From JAPOXR01 sp963662395 (lineage in GTDB: Bacteria > Pseudomonadota > Alphaproteobacteria > Rhodobacterales > Rhodobacteraceae), in contig OY759511.1 in assembly GCA_963662395.1 (NCBI GenBank), positions 248,001-312,000 of the forward strand: 64,000 nucleotides of DNA, written 5' to 3'. The notes under the pieces are model-generated. The model did no database searches, had not been told where the DNA came from, and worked only from the letters and a program-made list of their open reading frames with translations. A program made the translations under genes and the position numbers. Position 1 is the first letter of the stretch. Each line of letters opens with the position of its first letter. This document shows positions 36,231 to 46,230 of this stretch, piece by piece.

Positions 36231-37744
36231 ATGCTGGTAGTGGAGACAATTGCAAAGATTCGCAGGAAACATCTTGGCGACAAGAAGTCGATCCGTGCGA
36301 TTGCCCGGGAGCTCGGCATATCCCGCAACACCGTTCGCAAGGTGGTGCGCGGTGGAGCGACGGCGCATCATTATGACCGGTCGGACAGGCAGCCCCGGCC
36401 GAAGCTGGACGGCTTCACCCACGCCCTCGAGGCCGAACTGGAGGCCAACGGGAAGCGGACGAGACGCGACAGGCTGACGCTCACGGCGATTTGGCGCAAG
36501 CTCTGCAATGAGGGTTGCGAGGCCGGCTACGAGGCGGTGCGTCGTTATGCCCGGAAGTGGGCGGCGCAGCAGGGCGGCGGCGTTGCGGGTGCGTATGTGC
36601 CGCTGGAGTTCGATCCCGGCGAGCCTGTCAGTTCGACTGGAGCCACGAGACGGTGCTACTGGACGGCAGGCCGGTGACGGTCAAGGCCGCGCAGTTCACC
36701 CTGTGCTACAGCCGCATGCCGTTCATCCGCTGCTATCCCCGGGAGACCCAGGAGATGGTGTTCGATGCCCATGACCGGGCCTTTGTCTCGTTTGACGGCT
36801 CCTGCGGTCGTGGAATCTACGACAACATGACGACGGCGGTGGAGCGGGTCCTCCTGGGCCGGGACCGCAAGATCAATCCCCGCTTCTCGGAACTGTGCGG
36901 GCACTACCTGGTCGATCCGGTGTTCTGCACCCGCGGGGCGGGTTGGGAGAAGGGCCGGGTGGAGAGCCAGATCAAGTCCATGCGCGGATTGCTGTTCAAG
37001 CCGCGCCTCGAGGCCGAGACCATGGACGAACTCAACGCCGTGCTGGCCGAGCGGTGCCGCAGGCATGTCCTGCGGCACCGGCATCCGGACTTCCCCGAGC
37101 GGACGATCTTCGAGGTGTTTGCCGGCGAGGAGCAGCGTTGCCTGGTGCCGGGGACAGAACCGTTCCGCGGCCATGCTTCACGCCAGGCCACGGCCTCCAA
37201 GACCTGCCTGGTCCACTTCGACAACAACAAATACTCGGTCGAGGCGCGTGCCGCCGGCAGGCCGGTGGAACTGCGCGCCCTGGCCGATCGTGTCGAGATC
37301 CGTCTCGGCGGCGAGATCGTCGGCAGCCATGTCCGCGAGTTCGGGCGAGGCCGGGCGATCTATGACGTCAGCCACTACATCCCCATACTGGCGCGCAAGC
37401 CCGGGGCGATCCGCAATGGCGCGCCGTTCCGGGCCAGGCATCTGCCGGCACCGCTGGCGGCGGTGCGCGAGCGCCTGGAGACAGGCAAGGATGGCGGCGA
37501 GCAGATGGTGCGCATTCTCCTCGGTGCCCGCGATCACGGTCTCGAGGCGATCTCCGACGCCTGTGCCGAGGCGCTGGCGGCCGGCATCTGCAATGCCGAT
37601 CTCATCCTCAACATCGCCGCCCGGCGCTGCCAGCCCGGGCCGCCGCCGCAGGTTCCGATACCGGCGGGGCTGGAGCTCGGCGACCCGCCGGCCGCCGACC
37701 CCGCACGCTATGACCGGCTGCTTGCCGGGAGGCAGGACCGATGA
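36231..37744 (+). pseudogene. istA: IS21 transposase IstA, frameshifted
   Basis: It begins at ATG 36231 (MLVVETIAKIRRKHLGDKK, IRAIARELGISRNTVRKVVRGG, a helix-turn-helix). After YVPLEFDPGE the frame changes near 36623 and continues QFDWSHETVLLDGRPVTVK, RETQEMVFDAHDRAFVSF, RGIYDNMTTAVE, HYLVDPVFCTRGAGWEKGRVESQI. In relatives GEAYQFDWSHE is continuous, so loss of one base explains the break. The DDE residues lie downstream and are kept. The gene overlaps istB by 4 bp. A sequencing error would restore a functional gene. Confidence 0.88.
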
Positions 37745-38469
37745 AACGAAGTGAACTGATGGTGCTGATGAGCGAGCTGGGATTGCGCGGCATGAAGGCG
37801 GCCTGGGACGAGACCCTGGCCGCCGAGAACAGGCGCAAGGGCGGGCCGGCCTGGGTTCTGGGCCGGCTCCTGCAGGCCGAGCTGGCCGACAAGAAGGCAA
37901 GATCGATCAAGTACCAGATGACCATCGCCAGGCTGCCCCATGCCAGGGAGGTGGACGAGTTCGACTTCTCGGCCAGCCCGGTGGCCGAGGAGATGGTGCG
38001 CCGCATGGCGGATGGCTCCTTCATCGAGGCCGAGCGCAATCTCGTATTCGTGGGTGGAACCGGCACCGGCAAGACCCATCTTGCCGTGGCCATTGCCCGC
38101 TCCTGCATCCGGGGCGGTGCCCGCGGCCGCTTCTTCAACATCATCGAGCTGGCCAACCTGCTCGAGCGGGAGTTCCAGGACGGCCGCCAGGGGCGCCTCG
38201 CCGATGCCCTGCGGCGGCGCGACTTCGTGATCATCGACGAGCTTGGCTATTTGCCGGTCTCGCGCGATGGCGGCAATCTCCTCTTCCACCTCTTGTCCAG
38301 CCTCTATGAATGGACGCCGGTGATCATCACCACCAACCTGCAGTTCGGCGAATGGGCCAGCGTCTTCAATGATGCCAAGATGACCACCGCCCTGCTGGAC
38401 CGGCTGACCCATCATTGCGACATCCTCGAGACCGGCAATGACAGCCACCGCCTCAGGAGCCGAGATTGA
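37741..38469 (+). CDS. istB: IS21 helper ATPase IstB
   Basis: AAA+ ATPase of 242 residues, intact: Walker A in NLVFVGGTGTGKTHLAVAIA, Walker B in RDFVIIDELGYLPVS, then FHLLSSLYEWTPVIITTNLQFGEW and TALLDRLTHHCDILETG. It assists IstA in target selection and strand transfer. ATGA overlap with istA. Confidence 0.95.
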   Translation: MKRSELMVLMSELGLRGMKAAWDETLAAENRRKGGPAWVLGRLLQAELADKKARSIKYQMTIARLPHAREVDEFDFSASPVAEEMVRRMADGSFIEAERNLVFVGGTGTGKTHLAVAIARSCIRGGARGRFFNIIELANLLEREFQDGRQGRLADALRRRDFVIIDELGYLPVSRDGGNLLFHLLSSLYEWTPVIITTNLQFGEWASVFNDAKMTTALLDRLTHHCDILETGNDSHRLRSRD

Positions 38470-38478
38470 TGACTGCCG

Positions 38479-39369
38479 TCAGATGTGCTGCTGCAGGAGA
38501 GCGTTCCAGTCCTCGCCTCCGGACGGACGGGCACGGCTGACCCGTCTGTCGGATACGATGAGCGCCCCGGCGGCGGCATCGCCGGGCCCGTCGGCGTCGA
38601 AGCCGCAGATGACGAATGCCAGGTCGAATTCGCCAAGCCAGTCCGGAAGACGGCGGCAGGTGCCGGCCACCGACGCGTAGATCATCACCGCCGCCCCGCC
38701 GGCACCGAGAGCGCATGCCGAGAGGGCATCGATGGCGCTCTCGGCCAGGAAGACACCGGCTGGCACTCCGGCGTCCCCGCTACCGAACCAGAAGCCGCCG
38801 AGCGCCTTCCGGGAGCCCGGTACCATGCCCCGGAAGCGGGAGCCATCGGCAAACCGGCGGACACCGACAAGCTCGGCGCCGGTGATCTGACCCCGGGCAT
38901 CCCGGCAGGCAAACACCGCATTGAGCCGCGCATCGGCCCACAAGAGCCCGGCCCTCTTGAGATCGTCCAGCCGGGCCGCATCGAGGCCGCGCTCGCCGGT
39001 CAGGTATGCCCGGACCCCGTCCCGGCTGTCCTCGCAGGGCGGCGGCATCGCCAGTGCCCGGGGCCGCACCGGAACCGGCGGCCTGGCGGTCCCCGGAGGC
39101 GATGGCCGTCCGGCCAGCCAGTTGATTGCCTCGAGCGGAGTGCAGCCGAGGCCATGGATGACCGGGCCTGCTGCCCCGCCACCGCCGCACCCGGCGATGT
39201 GGTCGTAGTATTTGGGCCCGCTGATGCTGAGCACCGAGCCTGGACGCTTCCAGCGGCAGCGGTCGGTCCTGTCCTGTGCATAGCCCAGCAGCGGCGCCAC
39301 CTCGGTCAGAGGCCTGGACCTCACCTCGTCAGCCAGCCGCCGAAATCCGTGATCCGACTTCCTTTCCAT
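38479..39369 (-). CDS. Toprim-domain (primase-like) protein, passenger of the IS21 element
   Basis: Protein of 296 residues. The N-terminal half resembles DUF3991 / CHC2-primase zinc-domain folds without the cysteines: VLSISGPKYYDHIAGCGGGG, GPVIHGLGCTPLEAINWLAG. The C-terminal half is a toprim domain: GVFLAESAIDALSACALG (Glu) and LAFVICGFDADGPGDAAA (DxD), with WNALLQQ at the end. It would act on DNA or RNA, perhaps as a primase-like nucleotidyl transferase, but no polymerase motif is seen. It faces istB tail-to-tail with a 9-bp gap and lies inside the element's inverted ends. Confidence 0.75.
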   Translation of the reverse strand: MERKSDHGFRRLADEVRSRPLTEVAPLLGYAQDRTDRCRWKRPGSVLSISGPKYYDHIAGCGGGGAAGPVIHGLGCTPLEAINWLAGRPSPPGTARPPVPVRPRALAMPPPCEDSRDGVRAYLTGERGLDAARLDDLKRAGLLWADARLNAVFACRDARGQITGAELVGVRRFADGSRFRGMVPGSRKALGGFWFGSGDAGVPAGVFLAESAIDALSACALGAGGAAVMIYASVAGTCRRLPDWLGEFDLAFVICGFDADGPGDAAAGALIVSDRRVSRARPSGGEDWNALLQQHI

Positions 39370-39497
39370 CTTTCCTTCTCCCGAAAACGCCGCCCGCCGG
39401 GCGGACTACCGGGAAAAGGCTACCGGGAAGGAAAGACGGAACAAGACGGGTCAGTATTGGAGGAGGAAGGTGGGTCAGTTCTCGGCCAGTATTGACA

Positions 39498-39505
39498 GGC
39501 CAAGC
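39498..39505. repeat. IS21-type target duplication, right
   Basis: GGCCAAGC, identical to 36101-36108. Confidence 0.88.
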
Positions 39506-39590
39506 TCTCATCTGTTGACATCACGAACCTTAAGGGGACAAGCGGATGGCGTTTGGAAGACTGTGAATGACTACCAGGGCCTGTCGACAA

Positions 39591-40345
39591 TCATGTTGCC
39601 GCCGCCACGCCACTGACGAGATGAATCGCCGCCGCGAAGCTCTCGCCCGGTTTGTCACAGCGGGTCGCCACTGCCCGGAACTCCCTGATCCTTGCGAAGA
39701 CATTCCCGATCCGGTGCCGCCACCGGCACATCTCCCGGTCATGATGCCGGGACACTGTCCGCCTCCGTTCTGAAGGAATCACCGCCATCGCTCCGCTATC
39801 CTCGATCTCCTCGATCAGCCAGTCGGCACCCGATGCCTTGTTGCCGATGAGGGCTCCGTAGCGGAGATCCTCGAGAATCTCTGGAACTCCGACCGGATCA
39901 TGTGCCTGTCCGGGAAGGATCACGAAGCGGACCTGACAGCCAGGGGCATTCACCACGGCCACGACCTTGCCGGTCAGGCCGCCCCGGGAGCGTCCGATAC
40001 CCTGCCTGGAGGTCCCTCTCTTGCACCTGCTGCCTTCCGGTGTGCCTGCACGATGGTGCCGCCGCCGAACACGTATCCGAGGTCGAACTCATCCGGGAGC
40101 TCGTTGAAGACCTGTTCGAAGATGCCCGAAACTGCCCATCTGCGGAACCGTTTGAAGACGCGCCTCCTTGCCGAAATGCTCCGGTGCGTCGCGCCAGGGC
40201 GCTCCGGCGCGGATGCGCCACAGTACCGCCTCGAGAAACAACCGGCCCACTGCCGGGCGGCGCCGGGATCGGTCGCCTTGCCGGGCAGCATGGGGCAGGT
40301 CCGCGCCCACATGGCGCCCGCAAGCACCGTCCTGTCTGCATTCAT
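39591..40345 (-). pseudogene. IS5-family transposase, multiply frameshifted
   Basis: The minus strand from ATG 40345 reads MNADRTVLAGAMWARTCPMLPGK, then in another frame RLFLEAVLWRIRAGAPWRDAPEHFGK, back to RRVFKRFRRWAVSGIFEQVF and GGGTIVQAHRKAAGARE, and in a third frame VVAVVNAPGCQVRFVILPGQAHD, GALIGNKASGADWLIEEIEDSGAMAVIPS and HDREMCRWRHRIGNVFARIREFRAVATRCDK. This is the IS427 group of IS5, which normally uses one programmed frameshift; here there are at least three breaks and the first catalytic Asp (normally IDGTIVQ) is Gly. The element ends could not be located. Confidence 0.8.
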
Positions 40346-40411
40346 GCTGATATCTGTCTTGACTGCTCGTGCCGTCATTTCGGCGGTCGTTGCGGCGAGA
40401 CCGGCACCTGC

Positions 40412-40714
40412 GTGGCTGATTCGCAAGTCGATTGTCAACAGGCGCCTAGCGGACCAGACTTTCGTCAAACTTGGATCTGGCGCCAGGCATTTGAGATCCG
40501 TCGCTCAGATAGCACTACCGAGGAACAAGAGTATTTCAGGACGCAGTATCTCTCCATTCGCGATCGGTCTGCGCAACTGGTTTCACGGATCGCGGGGGAT
40601 ATCCCCGGTCTGACCGTCCACGACATCAGTCATCTGGACGCACTTTGGGATATGGCGTCTGCGGTCGCTGAAGGGGCAGTGAATGTAAATCCCGCCGAAG
40701 CGTTTGTGCTCGGC
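40412..40714 (+). pseudogene. N-terminal fragment of an HD-domain ATP-binding protein
   Basis: From GTG 40412 (start uncertain) the frame reads QTWIWRQAFEIRRSDSTTEEQEYFRTQYLSIRDRSAQLVSRIAGDIPGLTVHDISHLDALWDMA and AEAFVLG, then is cut by IS630 copy B. TVHD.SHLDALW starts the HD domain of large proteins that also carry a Hsp90-like ATPase; they occur in accessory islands. Only about 100 residues remain, so the gene is dead. Confidence 0.65.
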
Positions 40715-41199
40715 CCTGCCACCCCGCCACCGGTGAACTGATGCCACGCTCACCGGCACCGGGCGCCGGTGTCACCCCCGGCCGATCTCCCGCATGTTGC
40801 CCGCGACAATGCCGGGCAACATGCCTTCCGGGCGGCCCGATGATGGACGCGGGCACGAAGCCCGGCACCATGGACAGTGCCGGCCCGGGAGCAATCCGGG
40901 AGTGACGGGCAGCGGGTACTGCAGGCAGGAAGATCGACGGGGTCCGGCCCCGGGAGCACGAGCGGAAGATGCGTCGGGAGACGGCCTGCGGCGGCCGGGG
41001 ATCGAAGGAGCGAAGGCGGCGGGCACATGGCCTGCTGCCGGCCGGCGAGGACCGGCAGGGCGGTGTCCGCAGCGACGCCGACATTCCCGGAGCCGGAACG
41101 GCAGGACCCTCCGGCTGCGCGGGCAATGCGTCGAGGATGGTCCGGAAGCGGCACTCGAGTGCAAGGTCCGGGAACGGATCAGGCCGAAATCGCCGTATC

Positions 41200-41207
41200 C
41201 ATAAATT
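41200..41207. repeat. IS1595-type target duplication, left
   Basis: CATAAATT, repeated at 43676-43683. Copy A has CATCAATT at the same place without an insert, confirming the target. Confidence 0.88.
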
Positions 41208-41379
41208 GGGAATTATATATTTGACTAGCATGGGCTGTGTCGCATAGACCCTCCGAAAGAACGGAGGAGTTGTCAATGTCCAGGAATCAGTCCAGGGTAG
41301 AACAGAGGGCGACCGGCAAACCGGCAGTGAAGCAAACTGGAAAAATCGCACCCTCTTCCACGGCGACAACCTGAAATTC

Positions 41380-42666
41380 ATGCGAGCCATGAACCCGGAG
41401 TCGGTGGACCTCATCGCCACTGACCCTCCATTCAACAAGGGACGGGACTTTCACGCCACACCGGACAGTCTGGCATCCGGTGCCAGGTTTCAGGACAGAT
41501 GGTCATGGGAGCGGGATGTTCACCGGGAATGGGTTGATGACATTACGGACGATCACCCCGGAGTCATGACGGTAATCCAGGGAGCGCGGACCAGCTACGG
41601 CGATGATACGGGCGCGTTCCTTTGCTTCATGGCCGTGCGGCTACTCGCCATGCGGCGGGTGCTCAAGCCTACGGGGAGCATCTATCTGCACTGTGATCCC
41701 ACAGCCTCGCACTACCTCAAGCAGCTCATGGACGCGGTGTTCGGAAGGCGGAATTTCGTTAACGAGATCATTTGGCACTACCGGAAATGGGCCGCGGGAA
41801 AATACACATTTCAGCGAAATCACGACATCATCCTGTTCTACGGAAAATCACACACGCGAAAGCGAACATTCAATCAGTTGTTCATGGACAGAGCGCCTTC
41901 AGCATTACGGAGGTTCGGCACAGAGAAAATCGTTTCCGGCCATGACGCCGACGGCAAGCGTGTCCCTTCGACAGTATCCGGCCAGTCCGAGGGCGTGCGC
42001 CAAGATGACGTTTGGGACTTCAACCGAGTGGCGCCGATCAAACAAATCTATCCGACAGAAAAGCCGATCCCGCTCTACGAACGCATGATCCGCGCCAGTA
42101 GCAACGAAGGCGATGTCGTGTGCGATCCCTTCGCGGGCTGCGCCACGACGCTGGTAGCCGCTGAGAAGCTGCAACGCCAATGGGTCGGCATGGACATATG
42201 GGCAGGCGCTCACAAGCTGGTTGAGGAGCGAATGCGGGACATCACGGGCCTATTCGGCAAGGTGACGTTCACTGCTGATCCGCCGGTCCGCACGGACGAT
42301 GGTGATACAGCCGCGCCGTTCCTGCGGGTCAAGGTCAAGATCAAGGAACCGGAAGGGCCACGCTGGACGCGGGCGCAGATGTACGAGCACCTGCTCGACC
42401 AGCACGGCCCCCGCTGTCAGGGCTGCGACCGCACCTTTGACGATCCGCGCTATCTGGAGCTCGACCACAACACGCCACGCTCCGATGGCGGGATCAATCA
42501 CATATCGAACCGCATTCTCTTGTGCGGCCCGTGCAACCGTCTCAAGAGCAATACCCGGCCGCTGTCAGGGTTGAGGCGGGAGAACAGGAAGCGCGGATAC
42601 ATGAAACCGGACGCCCAGGACCTCGCCCCGCTCGGCAAGCCGTTGTTCGCCTTGAGCGCCTTGTAG
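41380..42666 (+). CDS. DNA methyltransferase fused to an HNH nuclease domain
   Basis: Protein of 428 residues from ATG 41380. Motif IV comes first (LIATDPPFNKGRDF), then VLKPTGSIYLHCDPTASHYL, and motif I late (VVCDPFAGCATTLVAAEKLQRQWVGMDI), the beta order of N6-adenine or N4-cytosine methyltransferases. The C-terminus is an HNH module: CQGCDRTF, YLELDHNTPRSDGG, RILLCGPCNRLKSN. Conserved sequence (NWKNRTLFHGDNLKF) extends upstream of 41380 in frame without a start codon; ATG 41276, with GGAGGAG before it, opens another frame that ends here, so a one-base shift near 41340 may have separated the true start. A methylase-nuclease passenger could protect or favour the element. Confidence 0.82.
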   Translation: MRAMNPESVDLIATDPPFNKGRDFHATPDSLASGARFQDRWSWERDVHREWVDDITDDHPGVMTVIQGARTSYGDDTGAFLCFMAVRLLAMRRVLKPTGSIYLHCDPTASHYLKQLMDAVFGRRNFVNEIIWHYRKWAAGKYTFQRNHDIILFYGKSHTRKRTFNQLFMDRAPSALRRFGTEKIVSGHDADGKRVPSTVSGQSEGVRQDDVWDFNRVAPIKQIYPTEKPIPLYERMIRASSNEGDVVCDPFAGCATTLVAAEKLQRQWVGMDIWAGAHKLVEERMRDITGLFGKVTFTADPPVRTDDGDTAAPFLRVKVKIKEPEGPRWTRAQMYEHLLDQHGPRCQGCDRTFDDPRYLELDHNTPRSDGGINHISNRILLCGPCNRLKSNTRPLSGLRRENRKRGYMKPDAQDLAPLGKPLFALSAL

Positions 42667-43604
42667 GTGAGCCGCTTGCCGACCATGCCGGAAACGATGC
42701 ACTCCATCTGCGCGAGCGTGTCCTGCGTCCTGACATTGTGACGCCCGGCGAAGTCGGTCACGTAGCGTTGCAGGTGCTTGACGCTGAACTTGTGATAGAC
42801 GCCCTTGTGCGCCCGCTTCAGGACGCTCCAGAAGCTCTCTATGCCGTTCGTGTGTGCCTGATCCCGGACATATTCGCCCGCGCTGTGATTGACGCTCTCG
42901 TGACTGAACCCGTTGAGCATCGTCGCCAGTGACGAATAGGCCCGTGCATCGTCCGTGTAGACCTGTGCGCCGTGTGCGGCGTTGCCTTCGACAAAGGGGA
43001 CCAGCGTTGCGGCATCGGTTCTGTCAACCACCTGCGCCCTGACCTCGTTCTTCGTCCGGTCCTTCGCGCCCACGACCGCCGTCATGTCCACCGGCCCGCG
43101 TCCTTCGGCTTCCCTGCGCTTCTTGCCATGCATGTTCTTCCGGCGACCGCCCATATAGGTTTCGTCCACTTCCACGGGTCCGCCCATCAGGTCGTCGTCG
43201 TCGCGCCTGAAGGCTTCCCTGATGCGCCGGAGCATGAACCATGCGGTCTTCTGCGTGACGCCGATGTCCCGGTGCAGCTTCATGCTGGAGACGCCCTTGA
43301 GCGATGTCATGTGCAGGTAGATCGCCAGCACCCACTTGCGGAACGGCAGCTTGGAGTCTTCCATGACGGTGCCGATCCGTGCGCTGAAATACAGTTTGCA
43401 GTCATTGCACCGGTAGGGCATCGGATGTGTCTTTTCCTTGTCGCACTCGGTCGTTTTCGTGCTGCCGCAATGGGGGCAATGGCGACCGTCAGCCCAGATC
43501 AGACCCTCGAACCATGTCCGCGCCGACTCTTCCGTCGGGAACATGTCCATGAGCTGGATGATGGTGAGGCCCTTGCGGAAAGACTTGCCCGGTGCTTGCG
43601 CCAT
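42498..43604 (-). CDS. IS1595-family transposase
   Basis: From ATG 43604 (MAQAPGKSFRKGLTIIQLMDMFPTEESA) this is a complete transposase of about 368 residues. A zinc ribbon (CPHCGSTK, YRCNDC) is followed by the DDE-type core: GGPVEVDETYMGGRRKNMHG, QVYTDDARAYSSL, and AHTNGIESFWSVLKRAHKGVYH. The usual family end (MVGKRLTYKALKANNGLPSGARS) is reached at about 42600; the frame stays open 35 codons more, antisense over the HNH end of the passenger. An upstream frame extension to 44060 belongs to pxpB. Confidence 0.92.
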   Translation of the reverse strand: MAQAPGKSFRKGLTIIQLMDMFPTEESARTWFEGLIWADGRHCPHCGSTKTTECDKEKTHPMPYRCNDCKLYFSARIGTVMEDSKLPFRKWVLAIYLHMTSLKGVSSMKLHRDIGVTQKTAWFMLRRIREAFRRDDDDLMGGPVEVDETYMGGRRKNMHGKKRREAEGRGPVDMTAVVGAKDRTKNEVRAQVVDRTDAATLVPFVEGNAAHGAQVYTDDARAYSSLATMLNGFSHESVNHSAGEYVRDQAHTNGIESFWSVLKRAHKGVYHKFSVKHLQRYVTDFAGRHNVRTQDTLAQMECIVSGMVGKRLTYKALKANNGLPSGARSWASGFMYPRFLFSRLNPDSGRVLLLRRLHGPHKRMRFDM

Positions 43605-43675
43605 GGTCGAATCTCCTTGCTTCCGATGATCCGAATGTAGCGATTCCTGCCTTGCTAGCCAAGTATATAATTCCC

Positions 43676-43683
43676 CATAAATT
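43676..43683. repeat. IS1595-type target duplication, right
   Basis: CATAAATT, identical to 41200-41207. Confidence 0.88.
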
Positions 43684-43703
43684 CGATGATGTTCGGGTAG
43701 TAG

Positions 43704-43943
43704 CAGCGACCGGCACCAGCCGGTCAGCACCTCCGGTGCCAGAGCAAGCGGGTCGAAGACGACCAGTGCCGACCGGATCGTGGGTGAGGTTTCGATCACC
43801 CCGTCCGGGGCATCGGCAAGTGCCGCATCGAATGCCAATACGGCCCGACTGGTCTGTGCTGAATATTCCGGGCCAAATGTGACCAGAATCGCCCGGTCAC
43901 CGGCCAGTGAAATTTTCGGAAAGCTCTCGCCTGCTGTCACCAT
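43704..43943 (-). pseudogene. pxpB: 5-oxoprolinase subunit B (KipI-like), 5' part
   Basis: ATG 43943 begins MVTAGESFPKISLAGDRAILVTFG, followed by LAFDAALADAPDGVIETSPTIRSALVVFDPLALAPEVLTGWCRSL, the N-terminal domain of PxpB. It is cut at 43703 by the right end of IS630 copy B. The 39-bp piece at 25281 and the 3' part at 22445-22888 complete the gene in frame. Divergent from acs. Confidence 0.92.
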
Positions 43944-44167
43944 CGCCTGATCCTGGCTCCCTGCGGCGGTTGCCGGCCGGGCTGGTCCTGCTGCATTGGC
44001 GTCGCACCCTGTTTCACGGCCAGGCCGGGCCTGCCCAACGCGCTTGCTGCAACAAACCATACTTTATTGTCGTGGCGGAATTGGTCTAGTATCCGCTGCG
44101 GAAGTTGCAACCCGCATGTCACGCCGCATGGAATTGCGGCAGGGCTGGCAGATCATCGGACAGGAAC

Positions 44168-46132
<1,965 letters not shown>

Positions 46133-46230
46133 GGAATGCTCGACAGTCTGGACGGGGCGTTCGCCATGCGGGAGCCCTGCTCCGGGCGAACCGGGAATGT
46201 TCCGGCATTGCAACCAGCCGAACGGGTACG

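Larger units (their letters stand above)
36109..39497. mobile_element. IS21-family element with a toprim passenger gene
   Basis: A 3389-bp unit. The left end begins TGTTAATCCACC and the right end, read inwards, TGTCAATACTGG; both have two subterminal copies of a TTGACCCAC-like repeat (36127-36136 and 36160-36169; complements at 39448-39458 and 39470-39480), as usual in IS21 elements. The 8-bp duplication GGCCAAGC flanks it, within the 4-8 bp range of the family. Between the ends lie istA (frameshifted), istB and, in the opposite direction, a toprim-domain gene. The exact duplication shows that the third gene moved with the element. Confidence 0.9.
41208..43675. mobile_element. IS1595-family element with a methyltransferase-HNH passenger
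   Basis: A 2468-bp element with inverted ends GGGAATTATATATTTGACTA and GGGAATTATATACTTGGCTA (right, read inwards) and an 8-bp target duplication, typical of the IS1595 family. It holds a transposase (minus) and a DNA methyltransferase-HNH gene (plus) that overlap tail-to-tail. Some IS1595 members are known to carry passenger genes. Confidence 0.9.
40715..43703. mobile_element. IS630-type element copy B, internally deleted, interrupted by IS1595
   Basis: Positions 40715-41174 match copy A (25320-25612 joined to 29213-29375); about 660 bp of transposase present in copy A (29384-30040) are missing here, with CCGGG at both deletion edges. The right end (43684-43703) again matches copy A. It is split by an IS1595-type element at 41208-43675. 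The left end cuts the HD gene, the right end abuts the 5' part of pxpB. Same orientation as copy A. Confidence 0.75.

Noticed and set aside
42498..44060. 520-codon frame as a single fused protein
   Set aside because: It is an accidental read-through of the PxpB N-terminus, the IS630 end and the IS1595 transposase; element ends and target duplications separate them.
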